Assembly (NCBI GenBank): GCA_001466705.2
Contig: LATX02000217.1
Coordinates: 1-64,000, forward strand
Source of the DNA: Moniliophthora roreri
Lineage: Eukaryota; Basidiomycota; Agaricomycetes; Agaricales; Marasmiaceae
Length of the DNA: 64,000 nucleotides
Reading direction: 5' to 3'
Shown here: positions 34,601 to 46,361 of the stretch, one piece after another
Numbering within the stretch: position 1 is the first letter of the stretch
How the letters are laid out: each line of letters starts with the position of its first letter
Notes under the pieces: generated by a model
Databases searched by the model: none
The model's input: only the letters and a program-made list of their open reading frames with translations
What the model was told of the DNA's origin: nothing
Translations under genes and position numbers: made by a program

Positions 34601-35023
34601 TTGTTTTTAGTCCACTACTGAGTGTCGAATCATCGGCTCTTCTGCTGGTTGCACGTTCCTGCATTCCCGAAGGTCCTCGCATCGACTAGGGCAACCAAGT
34701 CCCGTCGTGATCTCGCCTGAGCGTATCAAGTTGACTTCAAACTTGAATCACATAGCCCGCAAGAGAATGTGTTACTCCACACTCGGAATCCTTCGGCCAA
34801 GAGGTATTGGAGTCGATCCATCCTATTTTTTGTTCCTCAGCGTCATCCCAAGTCTCAGATCTGCGCTATTTGGCCTTTTGTGCAAGCAATTGCTACGGGA
34901 ACACCAGTGGGATACACGGATACGCTCACCGGATACACTGATTTCCGGGTTAACATATCACCTTGATCAATAACCGATCCATTACATTTTCTTCCCGCCT
35001 TTTCTGCGTTCACTGCATCATCA
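31691..35023. other. Stretch without recognisable genes
   Basis: Contains a single N at 32028 (no duplication seen around it). Protein-like minus-strand segments occur at 32457-32980 and 33041-33334, and another at 33901-34236; none matches a family I can name and no splicing model is convincing. They may be remnants of one or more decayed genes. Sequence is otherwise unique with normal CpG. Confidence 0.35.
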
Positions 35024-35165
35024 AATATGTACAAAAGTATGGGCGCTGCATCAGGAAATTGTATTCTTATCCATCTTTGTTTCGCTATTTTATCTTATTT
35101 TATGTTCTCTTTTCTAGCTCTTCTCCTTTGGTTTCATCACATGCCCCTCTCTCGACCCCGTTCAG

Positions 35166-36679
35166 TCATCTATCGATTTTGAAAAAACTGCGGTCTGCAG
35201 GGATTCCACTGCGACCGACTCGACCACTGATTCCTTCGTCGACGTGAAGGTTGCAGTCATCGAGGTGAAGACCGCGACCTCCACAAACGAAGAGGCCGTA
35301 CCCCCCAAAAGTGGTCATTCCAGTTCATCAAGATGGCTTGATTGTAGGTGCACCTCCTGCCCTTGCTGTTTCCGATGCTAACACAGGTGAACACCTCTCT
35401 TCAGTGATATTTTTGTCCTATTATCGCAAGATATTCACGATCATTTTCTCCGCCAATCTCATCACCTTCATTATCTTTGTCGTACGCAATTACGGCACAC
35501 CCAACGCGTCGGGTGTCGGTAGCGCAGCCTTCGCCAACCTCATGGTCGCTCTTCTCTTCCGACAAGAGAATTTTGTGAACCTTGTGTACGAAATCGTGGT
35601 TTGCTGTCCGCACAGCGCCCCGCTTTGGCTTCGTTGCAGGCTTGCCAAAGTGTTCCATTATGGTGGTGCTCGGTGCGGGTACTGCAGCAGTGATCTGGTT
35701 CATCATGTACACCGCTGTCGTTACCAAGGACTACATTGCACGACCCAATTCTGCATCCTTAGCCAGCCTCATCACTTCCTACATCCTCGTCATTATGCTC
35801 TGCCTCATCCTTGCGGGAGCTTGGCCACGATTTGGAGTTCTATATCACGATTATTTCGAGGCCATGCACCGCTGTGCCGGATGGACTGCTCTCGGCACCT
35901 TCTGGATCCACACCATTTTCGCAGCCAACGAGTTTCGCGTGCTAGAGGATCCCGTACGTCCTCTCGGGTTGTACCTCATCCAAATTTCCAACTTTTGGAC
36001 CCTTTGCGTATCCACCAGCTGCATCATTATATCTTGGGGTCGTCTTCGTCGTCACCAAGTTCATCCTGAGGTACTCTCCAGCCACGCTATTCGGCTTCAT
36101 TTCAAATACCGAAACATGAAACCCTTTTACGGGCTCAAAATGTTCACCAAACCATTGTTGGAGTGGCATGCGTTCGCCACGATTCCCGACGAAGATGCCA
36201 ACGGTAAACCCGATGATTTCTCAATCATCGTGTCCAATGCGGGAGATTGGACTAACGAAACTATCAGGAATCCGCCCAATAAGCTCTGGATTCGTGGTGC
36301 ACCTCTCTACGGGCTGCTGTACGCCTCGAAGCTGTTTAAGCGGATCGTGGCTGTCGCTACGGGCTCTGGTATTGGGCCTATGCTTTCGTTGTTCCATGCG
36401 GATGTGACACCTTGTCACATCCTCTGGTCTACGCCCAACCCAGAGACCACTTACGGTGAGAAGGTGGTGAACGCTGTGATCAAGGTAGATCCTAATGCCA
36501 GGATTTGGGATACCAGGACGAAAGCAAGACCGGATATGGTCATGGAGACATGGAAGCTTGTGAAAGAGTCGGATGCTGAGGCGGTATTCATTATATCGAA
36601 CCCCAAGGTGACGAGAAAGGTAGTGTTTGGGATGGAAAGTCGCGGTATTCCTGCATATGGCGCCATTTTCAATTCATAA
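35166..36679 (+). pseudogene. TmpA-like integral membrane oxidoreductase, one apparent frameshift
   Basis: The N-terminal exon reads from 35166 after a possible TTCAG acceptor; the initiating ATG must lie in an upstream exon I could not fix. An intron at about 35345-35386 follows. Membrane helices start at YYRKIFTIIFSANLITFIIFVV, then an AKVFHYGG motif, AAVIWFIMYTAV, and a FEAMHRCAGW...WIHTIF segment. The C-terminal NAD-binding fold has VAVATGSGIGPMLS and ends at TAA (36677-36679). This order fits the fungal TmpA family of ferric-reductase-like proteins. Between HYGG (about 35665) and LGAGTAAV the frame changes by two missing bases relative to the family pattern, so the gene is either broken or has a sequence error here. 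It converges on P450-1 with 159 bp between stop codons. Confidence 0.6.
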
Positions 36680-36838
36680 ATAACACCCCCCTTTATTCTA
36701 CCAAGTTCTTGATGTATGTATGTTTAGTAGCCTTATTCGCTCGCTGTATCCTTATACCACCTCTCAACCCTTTGTAGCATCCATGTAAATAAGATATTAT
36801 TCTACTCTTTATTAATATTGTAAATGGACTGGAGGCAA

Positions 36839-38765
36839 TTACTCTCGTTCGCTAACGGTAGCACTTAATAAATCTCCTTTCCATAGCGGTGCAAGGTAAT
36901 CTTTGAACTCGACTTCCGACCTAACATTTGGAAACTCAGTCAGGGAGGACCATACAGATAAAAAAAAAAACACGCACCACAGATCGCTGTCACTATGGAA
37001 GTCAAGTTTTCGGAACACATTGCCTAAAATCAAGTACAACTCGCTCCATGCAAGACTGAAAGGGTACCCCTTGAGCAAGCAGTCGCTTTAAAGACGACAT
37101 ATAGACTCACTTAATTCCAAGGCAACTGCGAGGACCTTTCCCAAACGAAACCAAGTATCGATCTAATCTGTGATCCTTATCCTCGAGCCATCTTTCAGGA
37201 CGAAACTGTGCGGGATCATGGAAGATGTCCGGGTTCATGTGAACAAAGGGGCTCGCGATTGAAACGATTGTCTATGGGCATACCATATCATCAATGAAAA
37301 TACGCACACTAGTACAATACGGTTGAAACACATACTCCTGGAGGAATTGGATGCCCTGCGATAACGGCGCCCGAGTCAGGTACCACTCTGTGCACTGGTG
37401 TGACTGCTCCGTACGATAAGCGAAGGCTTTCCTTGATGACAGCGGTCTAAATGCATATTGTTAGCTCAAGTGCCCGTCCGAGTCACTTTTGTACAATGTC
37501 AGCCAAAGGTCTTGCACCTACCAAGTAAGGCAGTTTCTCCAGACGCTCCAAAGGCATAGAGTTTCCCTTATCTGGCCATGCTGTCTCCAGCTCCTCAACG
37601 AGTTTTCCACGTACCCTGTCGTCTCGCACGAGATAACGTGCCCCAATTGTACACGTATTACTGACAGTCTCACTCCCAGCAGCCCGAAGGTCAACTCCCT
37701 CGGAGATCAGATACTCCTTCGTCACCCGGCTCGACTGCTTGAGGTCTCCCTGCACTTGCGCCTTGTTTACCATGGTGTAAAACACATTAAGATCAAGGTT
37801 CGAGTCAGGTTCGTATTTGTTGGCATCTTGCAAAGCAGTCTCGACCAGCTTCTCAATATCTTCTTGCATTTCCAATATAGGTTTCGAGGAGGGAGCAACG
37901 AGCACTGCCAGCCACTTTGGAAGACTCTGAGCAACTCGTTTTAGAGTTGGGATGTGCTTGAAAACCCATAGATTAGCAAATGTCCCCTCCACGGCGAGAA
38001 TGGCAGGGTGGCAGAAGGAAGGGAAGGACGTTGAGTCTAGACTTGTTCGAAAAGTATATAGGGTAATGATATCGAGGGAAAGAGAACGGAACGCATGGTT
38101 CATGTTGGCCGGAGTGCTTTTGTGGTTTTTTAAGAGTTGTCCGATGAGTTTGTCAATCTACGTTTGGGCTTTAGTACTTGGATAGCGATCATGGGTGGTA
38201 AAAAGCACCTACTTGTTCCTGAATAACATTCTCAAGCTTTAGAATCTTCGTTCTAGAAAAGTAGGACGATAACAGGGACCTGACTGCGGTGTGTTCCGTT
38301 GGATCGATCACCGTAAATACGTTTGGCGAGACATATTCGAAGGAGTTACGGTAGAAGGCGGGATCTTTGAGCATTCTGTATGAAGAGTTATAGATGTCAG
38401 CGTGGGCCGTAGGGTTGGTAAAGTGCAACTGGCGAGAAAGACATCAAGGTAGAAGACTTCAAAATGAGGAAATCCGTACTTCATTGGGCCCGACTCGAGC
38501 GATGGGTCCTGGAAAGGAGCTTTCAGATATGCTGAACTGGCGCAGGGATATCAAACTGACCATATGCTTCATGAAGAGCACGAAGATGAGTGACCCAACC
38601 GCCGCCAATTATAATATCATAATAGGCTCGGTACAACGACGTCCACTTGGCCAATACCGGGCCCGGAAAGCGGCTCAAGGGATCCGGGCGAAGGAGTCTC
38701 GCAAGCAGGACACTCGCCACGACAGTCAATGTGACAAGCACATAAGTTCCGGGGAGTCTCATCAT
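36839..38765 (-). CDS. Cytochrome P450 monooxygenase, copy 1 (505 aa)
   Basis: Eight exons on the minus strand: 38765-38561, 38508-38480, 38428-38213, 38157-37522, 37446-37336, 37271-37111, 37055-36978 and 36920-36839. All splice sites are GT-AG and the frame is intact. It has an N-terminal membrane anchor (TYVLVTLTVVASVLLARLL), the proline hinge FPGP, an I-helix AGSETVSNT, a K-helix KESLRL (ExxR), PERW, and the heme loop FGKGPRSCLGI with the axial Cys. It is a microsomal class II P450 that would need the host reductase. The substrate is not predictable; the 29-nt second exon (GPIARVGPNE) is shared with P450-2. The second of two adjacent ATGs (38762) is an alternative start. A convergent TmpA-like gene is its neighbour. 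Confidence 0.88.
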
Positions 38766-39520
38766 GGTCGATAGAAGTGAAGTAAGGGAGGAAAAGTTTA
38801 TGTGGACCATGACAGGAGTGCGTTTTTGCTGATTCGTATGACTCGTAAGCAGCACAGGAGGGGTGCCCTGTAGGTAGAGGTCGGGGGCCTGGGTCAGTGT
38901 CAGAGAGAAATGATGTACTACAGAGGGTTATGTTGGGGTTATGTAGATATCCACCAAAAACAAACGCCACCAGGGGCACATGGTCATGATGTACCTGATC
39001 CTACTGATGGCTTGTTCGGAAGACCTGACGCTTATCGGGTTACATATCGGGCTTGGAGAGAAATCAGTTAGACAGAACAATTAGATGAAAGATTACGTTT
39101 TTATCAACACGTTCCTGGTTACCAGAAACATGGGATAACCCGAAAGCCCACATTTCAGTCATCAGTCACTTGAGCCTGAAGGGTCTGTTTAGCAGAATTT
39201 TTTGTCAACATGTTACCCCCTCAAAACCCATCGGATACCAGAATCAGTAAGTTGCCGCACTTCTTGACGACGTCCGACGGGTCAATTTGCGTTCTTTAGG
39301 CTATACTTATCGGATTCTCCCAGATATGACCAGAAAGTCTGGTGCATTCCGATGTACACCTATATAAATACATGTTTCGGCGTGAAGGTTCGCATGACAG
39401 GTAATGGCTATCCAGTTTTAGAACGTGAAAGAAGAAAGAAGGAATCAGCATCTCGAACACTCTAGAAAATATCGAACCTCGACGTACCGAAGATACAGAG
39501 ACACCGCAAATATCATAAGA
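38766..39520. other. Upstream region of P450-1, no other gene seen
   Basis: Probably holds the P450-1 promoter. No repeat or RNA gene recognised. Confidence 0.4.
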
Positions 39521-40739
39521 TTAAAGCGATCCCGAAACCAACTTGGCAATGGCCTTCCCGGGCAACCCTTTTCTGGTATGCTCGCCATCTCGACATGCGC
39601 GAATATCCAGCCAGCACCGATTTTCGCGGTCGTCTAGATGCGTTTCCGTGTTTAGTAATGCTAGCTGCATCTCGGGATGTCTTACGATATTGCCAGATGA
39701 TGGTAAAGGATGAGCGTGATGAACGCCTTGAAAGCCAATGAGAGCGTACTCGCTTTGTCCATTTGTCCATCCGTCCAACCTCGAAAATCTCCAGACATAG
39801 GCCTTCCGATTTGCGTCCACTAGATACCTTGACGTTGATCGTGTGCGTAACGAGCCGGGGGTGTGTGTGCGCGACCATCATGATGCAGGGTGGGTAATAA
39901 GCCTAGGGTAGAGGTAATGGGTAAGCGTTTCGAATCCCAAAGTGAGCAACAATGACTCAGTCTTGCCGGAGCTACCACTATTGTAAAGCATGAAACCGCT
40001 CCATTTGGCCTGCCCGACCTCGGTGCGAACCCTTCTTCCGGTTCCGGTATGGTGTCGCCAGCGAGAATATTTACATTGATTCTGAGGTGCTTTTAGAGAT
40101 CCTGATTCGAAGGAATGAGCATTCGCACGTAGCAAATGGCAAGACGACGTAGAAGAGGAAAGCGGTGTTCTGTCCTATCGGAGTGAACCTGCGATAAAAA
40201 TGGACATCGTGATTTGGTCACTAGTGAACGAATACGTACCGAAGAAGACACTGCTGTATAGCCCTTCCTGAACCCGACACTCCTCCCATTCCTGTTAATA
40301 TAGTGGTTCTTCTAGAGCCTAGTCCTGTTTCGAGCGGAAAATGTCTGAGTCAGAACTCTAAAAGCTCAGGCCAGCCAACAAACGCACCTTCGCAGCCTTT
40401 GATATCTCCGTGGGGAGGTCTGAGACTAGGACTTGGGCAGTCGGATCCGTCAACCTTGAGAGCAGCAGACCACGATAATATCGGTGCGAGGAATGCAAAT
40501 GCAGGAGCCCTGCTACCAAAAGAAAAATTCAGGGAATGAACTCGAGAAATAGAACCTCATACGCACCATGATCCCAGCTTTGCAATGGCCTTGAGCTCCT
40601 CTCCATTATAATACCGCTTATCCTGTTCTCCTTGCTTGGTGATACCGAGTTGGCCTTCCCATACTGGTTGGGGGGTGAGCAATGTGGATGATAAAAGTTC
40701 AGGTCGAAAAAGAGAGTCAAATAAAATGTTGAGGGACAA
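39521..40739 (-). CDS. Hypothetical multi-exon protein
   Basis: ATG at 40739 begins MSLNILFDSLFRPELLSS, followed by VWEGQLGITKQGEQDKRYYN. A GTGCGT donor near 40565 joins to a second coding-like exon near 40512 (RAPAFAFLAPILSWSAAL). Further coding-like segments are at about 40060-39900 (GQAKWSGFMLYNSGSSGKT) and 39820-39521 (RKAYVWRFSRLDGWTNGQ). The frame joins between the later exons are not all resolved. No domain recognised. The start codon lies 10 bp from a tRNA-Glu gene on the same strand, leaving little room for a conventional promoter. It may be a degraded gene. Confidence 0.35.
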
Positions 40740-40748
40740 GCGCCTGAT

Positions 40749-40842
40749 TCCGTTACAGGGAATCGAACCCTGGGCTATCGCGCTCTGACCAATTAATGTC
40801 CAGAATGAGAGGCGATAATGTTAGCCACTACACCATAACGGA
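40749..40842 (-). tRNA. tRNA-Glu(CUC), intron about 23 nt
   Basis: Acceptor stem TCCGTTA/TAACGGA, D arm GTGT..ACAT, anticodon stem ATCGC/GCGAT with loop CTCTCA giving anticodon CUC, T arm CAGGG TTCGATT CCCTG. The extra bases between loop position 37 and the 3' anticodon stem are a pre-tRNA intron. Its exons match those of three other copies in the window. Confidence 0.92.
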
Positions 40843-41024
40843 TATACTTGTTACTACAAATGCTCTATATGATCAAGTACACAAGTGAACGATACCATAG
40901 AGAAGGCGTTCTCTACAATTCGACTCCACATACGTAGGTGGGATCGATACTGAAGCCACTACTCCTGGACTGACATCGAAACTAACTGTTCATGAGACAC
41001 GTCAGGTATTCGCGCGGGGCTTTG

Positions 41025-41960
41025 AGTCGTCCTTCATCCTTGGTTTGTCAAATCGCTACGTACAAATAAACTGGATGAGCTGTCAAGAAATGCAAAGGAC
41101 ACGTTACGCAACCATTCGATAGCATCTCCACCTTGATTTCCCCCTCATGAATGTCACCCAATATCGTTATTCGTCCGGTCTCATTGTCTTCGCCTAGGAT
41201 TCATGCTTGAAGACGCATGCCTTTTCTCGCACTAAAGCTCCAGATTTCGTATTCTCCTCGAGTTTGTAAGGGTTGCCAGTGCAACGCAGGTGAACAGCTG
41301 CAAGTTCCCGCATAACATGAGGTCTCATAATGTCTCTTTACCCATATTGTACCAGCGACGCACCTTCTCTCTAAACACCCTTTTGGGCTATGGTAATGCT
41401 ACTGAACGAGTTTATGCGAATGCTTGGACGATCAGAGTTTACGTGAGCGGCCCTACATGTAGCGATATGACAGGGAAAGCACCATTGCTGGGTCTTCGCT
41501 CATCCAATAACAAATAGGTGAGTCGCCAACGGTCCTCCGTCCTCGATGTGTCAAATCGCTACAAAGAAACTGGATGAGCCGTCAATGAATGCAAAGGGTA
41601 AGTCACGCAACTGTTCGATAGTGCCCCCATTCTACACTCTCCATAATGCCACCCTATATCATCCGATCTCATTCTTCTTTTTTTTCTTCGCCTAAGGCCC
41701 GTCGGTGACACACTTAAAGAGACTTTCCATTAATCATTCTGAGGGACAAGGGATGGTGACCAACGGTTGATGAGCATACCTCTTCCTGCCCTGAGGCTCT
41801 TCAGCATCGTAGTCAGTGGATGCCTGGAAGAGCCTGCATAACAGAATGTCGCTTTACCGCATTGTACCGGAAACGCACCTTGCACTCTTTTCCAAGCTGT
41901 GGTATGTTATTGAGCGAGTTTTATGCCGAGAACCTAATGGATGATGAGAGTTTATAGTCG
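41025..41960. repeat. Diverged tandem duplication of about 0.5 kb units
   Basis: Blocks such as TGTCAAATCGCTAC..AAACTGGATGAGC, CGCAAC.(A/G)TTCGATAG, TTGTACC.G..ACGCACCTT and GAGCGAGTTT-like sequence occur in the same order in 41025-41520 and 41527-41960 with many differences. No gene identified. Confidence 0.55.
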
Positions 41961-42352
41961 CTGTCGATGGTGGTCGAGATTGAAGTCGCCGCGGTGTTAC
42001 AAACCTCTGATGTCGACCTCCATTCAGACCACTAGCGCTCTGATTCGCCTGCAGCTGTTGTCGAAACTCTTTGCATAGTCCTGACTCCTGCAACGAAAAT
42101 ATGGGGAGCTTGAAGGGCTGTCGAGCGGACAGTACGTGCCAATGTCTCCGAGTCTCCGGTCGCAAGAATGCCCTGACAGATAAAGTATGCAGAGTCAGAA
42201 ATGATCTCCAGTCCTCCTAGTTCTAAACTCTGGCTCTCTGGTTCTAGGTCCCTTACATTCTTGCTTCCTGCTTTTCCAGGTGTGTAGGACCCCATTCCAT
42301 GACTTCAACTATGCAAGTGGCTAGGATGCAGTGCTGAGAGGTTCTCCTGACG

Positions 42353-42660
42353 CTAGGTAGCCTCGTACCGCGGCGCGTCTTTCTTTTCAACCACCATTAC
42401 TATCTTCAACCAGACCTCGATACAGCTTTCCCGGGTCTCCATATTTCCGAATAAGTCGGTGAGGACACTGAAATAGAGGTTCTTCTGGATTCTAAAAGAC
42501 TTTGAGGATGCTCCAATACAAAGGACGGCAGGTACGTGTGTATATGGCTCTTCTTCCTCCGAGTCTCTAACAATTCTGACAGGGCCACAGTCTCTATCTC
42601 TCTTGATATTCCTTACCAAATCTTCGAAAGCCAACGAAAACCTGGGTTGAACACAGGACC
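42353..42660 (-). CDS. Hypothetical protein fragment
   Basis: A minus-strand open segment with coding-like composition, including RDCGPVRIVRDSEEEEPYTHV and SKSFRIQKNLYFSVLTDLFG, ending at a stop at 42353. A possible donor (GGTAAG near 42617) lies upstream after a FSLAFEDL segment. The family is unknown and it may be a remnant. Confidence 0.25.
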
Positions 42661-42813
42661 ACCGACCACAGCCACTTTGACTCGACCTTCGTGGCCCCGT
42701 CCTGCATTATCTTAGGCTCAAGTCTCTCCGTGTCTCCCATCCAAGTTTCCGGGCACCAAGTCATGACAGCCTGTTGAAGACAGGTCTAATGTTCTTTAAA
42801 CACATTACGATGG

Positions 42814-42905
42814 GGCAAGATGGCCGAGTGGTCTAAGGCGCTAGATTTAGGCATTTATGACTAAACTCTAGTCTTCGGGCGCGAGTTCGAATCTCGCTCT
42901 TGTCA
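42814..42905 (+). tRNA. tRNA-Leu(UAG) with short intron
   Basis: Acceptor GGCAAGA/TCTTGTC, D arm GCCGAGTGGTCTAAGGC, anticodon stem CTAGA/TCTAG with TTTAGG (anticodon UAG), a long variable arm (TCTTCGGGCG) as expected for tRNA-Leu, and T arm GCGAG TTCGAAT CTCGC. About 14 extra bases in the anticodon loop are a pre-tRNA intron. Confidence 0.9.
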
Positions 42906-43227
42906 CCATCAGACTTCCCATGGACTGTTTTTACAGCATAGGAGCGATAATGTTGGTAGGGAGACAGGGAATGTTTCCCAAACCCATTTTTGTCGCAGGC
43001 TTTGCGGCAGTGGCATGAACGCGATACTCGTACAACCGAGAGGGTCTGCCACTGAACTTCACTAGGAATGAATCTAACAACGCGCGCTCTTAATTAAGCG
43101 CTATGCGGGACGTTACAGAATATGTATTCGGTGGAGCTCTCTGCAGCCCACGGATTCCAAATGGTTCAGCTTCAAACTTGGCATACCATCGTATGTAGCA
43201 AACCTTTGCACGAAAGGTGCTGTGGAC

Positions 43228-43745
43228 TCACTGCTCATTCCAAACGCCTATAAAAACCGACAAGTCTTCAGCCAAGCAGCCATCGGCACCATCGCTGTCC
43301 CTACCGCTGAGCCTGGCGCGTACACCGACACTATCGTCAAGCGCGAGACTTCCTACGGCAATCCCGACTCTGTTGTCGACCAGGGTGGCCGCAGGAAGCT
43401 CAACTTTGGGTCCACCGGTGGCCACGATAATGCTTGTCCTAGACACTTCTAGTTCCTCCTTGTGCGGAGTACCGCTAGCGGCTACTTGCTCACTGATTTT
43501 ATTCGCAGACATCTGCTATAGGCCAGCGCCACGGCAACGAGAGCTGGGGTAACCCCGATGATATGGCTGACGAAGGGTAAGTGCATCAACAATTCTCTGA
43601 AAAAAGTTGGCTGATAGGGTGGCTTTCAGCGACCGGTGGCGCTTCAACTACGGCATTGCAAGGAGGCAACCCTTGCGGTGACCATTACGTCCGCTACTAT
43701 AACAAGCAGCTGGCTGGATTTGAAGGATACGTAGGGGGAAAGTGA
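43228..43745 (+). pseudogene. Hypothetical protein remnant, possibly disrupted
   Basis: Coding-like segments are VFSQAAIGTIAVPTAEPG..KRETSYGNPDSVVDQGGRRK (about 43260-43450), SAIGQRHGNESWGNPDDMADEG (about 43510-43578) and TTALQGGNPCGDHYVRYYN ending at TGA 43743-43745. The donor GTAAGT at 43580 and CTTTCAG acceptor near 43629 are convincing. The first junction (about 43440-43509) does not keep frame, and no ATG precedes the first segment. The family is unknown. Confidence 0.3.
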
Positions 43746-46361
43746 CTCAGTCGTGTTGGAAGGAATCTGAGATATTCATCATGATGCTTCGAGTCCCATC
43801 CTCCGTCCTGAGAAACGTGTTATGAATGAAAATAAGAGACAGCCAAGACATTATCCTCGGTATATGTACACGGAGGAATGGCTGGCTTCGAGTGTACTAG
43901 ATGCGCCCTCTACCTGCTCAATATCTACCTCTGCATATCCTCCAGTCACGGCTTAAAGTCGAAGACCCCTCTCCACCAGTAATGAACGATTTTCTCCGTT
44001 TGTAGGGTTTGGGAAGAAGCCGAGTCCGGATACAGGCGCATCTGCTTCTATCTCCAGCATAGGCTATGACCTCCGCAGTGCTAGTCGCTGTATACCCTCT
44101 GATCTCTTCCCCTCATGTCCTCGATACGTCGGATACTGAGGTGCGCCAAAAATTGGGTTCTATGTGCTCTTTACCGCCGAGCTCCAGTACTATGCAGGCA
44201 TCTAACTCTTTATTGGAGGGCGTGAGTTCGGAACGAGCTATGCAAAGCTTTATCGGTTTTGCCATCGAATTGCGAATTGTCCCACGTGCTTGGGCCTCAC
44301 CCGAGCTTGCGTAGAGCGACTATGCTTGCCTGAGTGGAGGTGAATCGCTTTTTGGCTTCACGAAATAAATTCATAACTATCGGATTTGTTGCTCCATGGC
44401 GGTTGCCTGTAGCTCCTATGAATAGCAAGAGGACGAGAAAGCTCGCCGAGGATGCGTTGATCGCTGAGTAATTTTTAGATGCTTACTCTAAGAATAATCA
44501 AACTCGAAACGACTTACATGCAGTACTAGAGGACCAGAACTTCAAAGACCTTCCAGGTGATGGTCCTGGTCGAAGACCGAATCACGAGGGCGCGAAATTT
44601 TTTGTTTCAGACCACCATGATCATCAACCGCCCACGATCCTCCCTTGACACTGAACACAGTTGGATAAATCCTCTTTCAGTCACCTTGGGCTGGAATCAA
44701 AAGCACTGCCTTAGATTTACTTTTGGGGCTGTAGTAAGAGCACAGGCTGGCGAGTCCGACATGTCATGTCTTTTTCCGCTATTAATTATGACCTACTATC
44801 ATAGAATGGGCTTCAGTTGTCTAAAAGAGTACGGAAATCAAGGGGATATTATGGGAATCGGGTTAATACTTGTGAAGTTATGGTTGAGTGTGGAAGGAAA
44901 TTGACAGGCTGCAGGTGCGAGATTCACCATATCCATCATGACCAGTCTTAACGCATGTTAATTTTATCAGCCCTTCTTCTGCTGCCTCTTATTACGAGCA
45001 CATGTGTCCAGGAAATTGTTGACCGAGGGAAATCTGGCACAGTGAACGCCAACGGTATGCATACATCGTCAAGAATTCGTCGTCTCAACAAATAGCATCT
45101 AGGGGTATTTTTCACCCCTTCCAGCTCAATTTTGGCCTTGAGGACCGAATCGCTATCAAGCAACGAGGGAACCCATCTTGAAACGTGTCATCTTGGTATC
45201 GGTTTTGGGTTGATAGGGCAGACTAGGGCTTGCAAGCATATTGACAGGAAGGATCCGTACGTATGTGTATCTTCGCGAATCTCTACTCTCTTACGACTCT
45301 GACACTGATTTCTGAACACAGAAAACCATATCAACAACATACAATGCTCAGTCAGATACCCTTCATGTCCAGGCCTGAAACACGGCTGCTATAGGGATAC
45401 GCTGGGTTTTGGTGCTAGGAAGATTGAGAAGGAGTATTGTAGGCTTTTGCCTATTCTCCATTGTCTTTGCTGATGAGACTTAGTGCATGTTATAGAGATG
45501 TCGTCTTTAGCAAGAGGAAGAACGAGGAGTTCGGTATCTTGACCGATTCCTTGAGTAAATCAAGACGGGAATTGTACATGCAGGTCTCCGTCATCGTTGC
45601 AATCGTCGTTGCGAAGTGCTAACGGCCTTCTAGTTGTTCCCAGGGCCGTATACTAGGTGGATGGGGCAAGCGTTTACAAAAACGTATGTGTCCTAGGCTT
45701 CTACTGTGCTACAGCTAACCTATTTCCTTCTATGGGCCGGTAGCCTAGCCGGGCCTCACCCCATTCGAAATGGGCTCGCGAATTTTGGCCGATTATCTCC
45801 GCGTATACACGTGGTCGTCAATACCGCTTGCCACTACCTCTCGCTGCTCGACTGCGATTTCTCCGTTTTCAAGATCCAAGGTGCAGATATTTACTTCGCT
45901 TGCATCTAGGTCCTGGCACCCAGCCGTATATCAGTACTTTCGATACCTACTGCTGGATACCAATGTACTTGGCTGTACGTTTCGTTCGTCGAAGCACAGG
46001 GCGAGGAAAATAGGTCCGCCGAGTGAGTTATTCGGGGAGATGAAGGATATGTTACATGGCACATGCTCAGCTTTTCTAACTTCACGGGAGTGATGGACGT
46101 GTTTGAGATACCTTTCGGTCGCGCAAGTTGGTCCATCAAATAATAGATTCAGTACTCGGATAACTTGACATATGTGGCGATTGTTATGGAATACATGAGA
46201 CTACTTTTTCCCTGTTTGTTTGTAAATCTAGGTTTTTTGTTCTTCGCTCGCTTCGTCTTTTTGCCGTTCACCTTTCAACGCTGCGGTATGTAGCACTCGT
46301 GACATTCAACAATAGCATCGTTATAGTACATAGAGAATTATGGAACGTCCAACCAGCGTTT
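43746..46361. other. Gene-poor region
   Basis: Scattered coding-like pieces, for example 45490-45680 (KRKNEEFGILTDSLSKSRRE, then FPGPYTRWMGQAF) and 45740-46010, have plausible splice sites around them but no recognised domain and no complete gene model. No repeats noticed. Confidence 0.3.

Noticed and set aside
36969..36980. Poly(A) tract as a retrotransposon tail
   Set aside because: It lies within the last intron of P450-1 and has no target duplication.
43217..43552. Alternative Ser/Pro/Leu-rich 111-aa frame
   Set aside because: It is a shadow frame over a segment whose other frame continues across a good intron.
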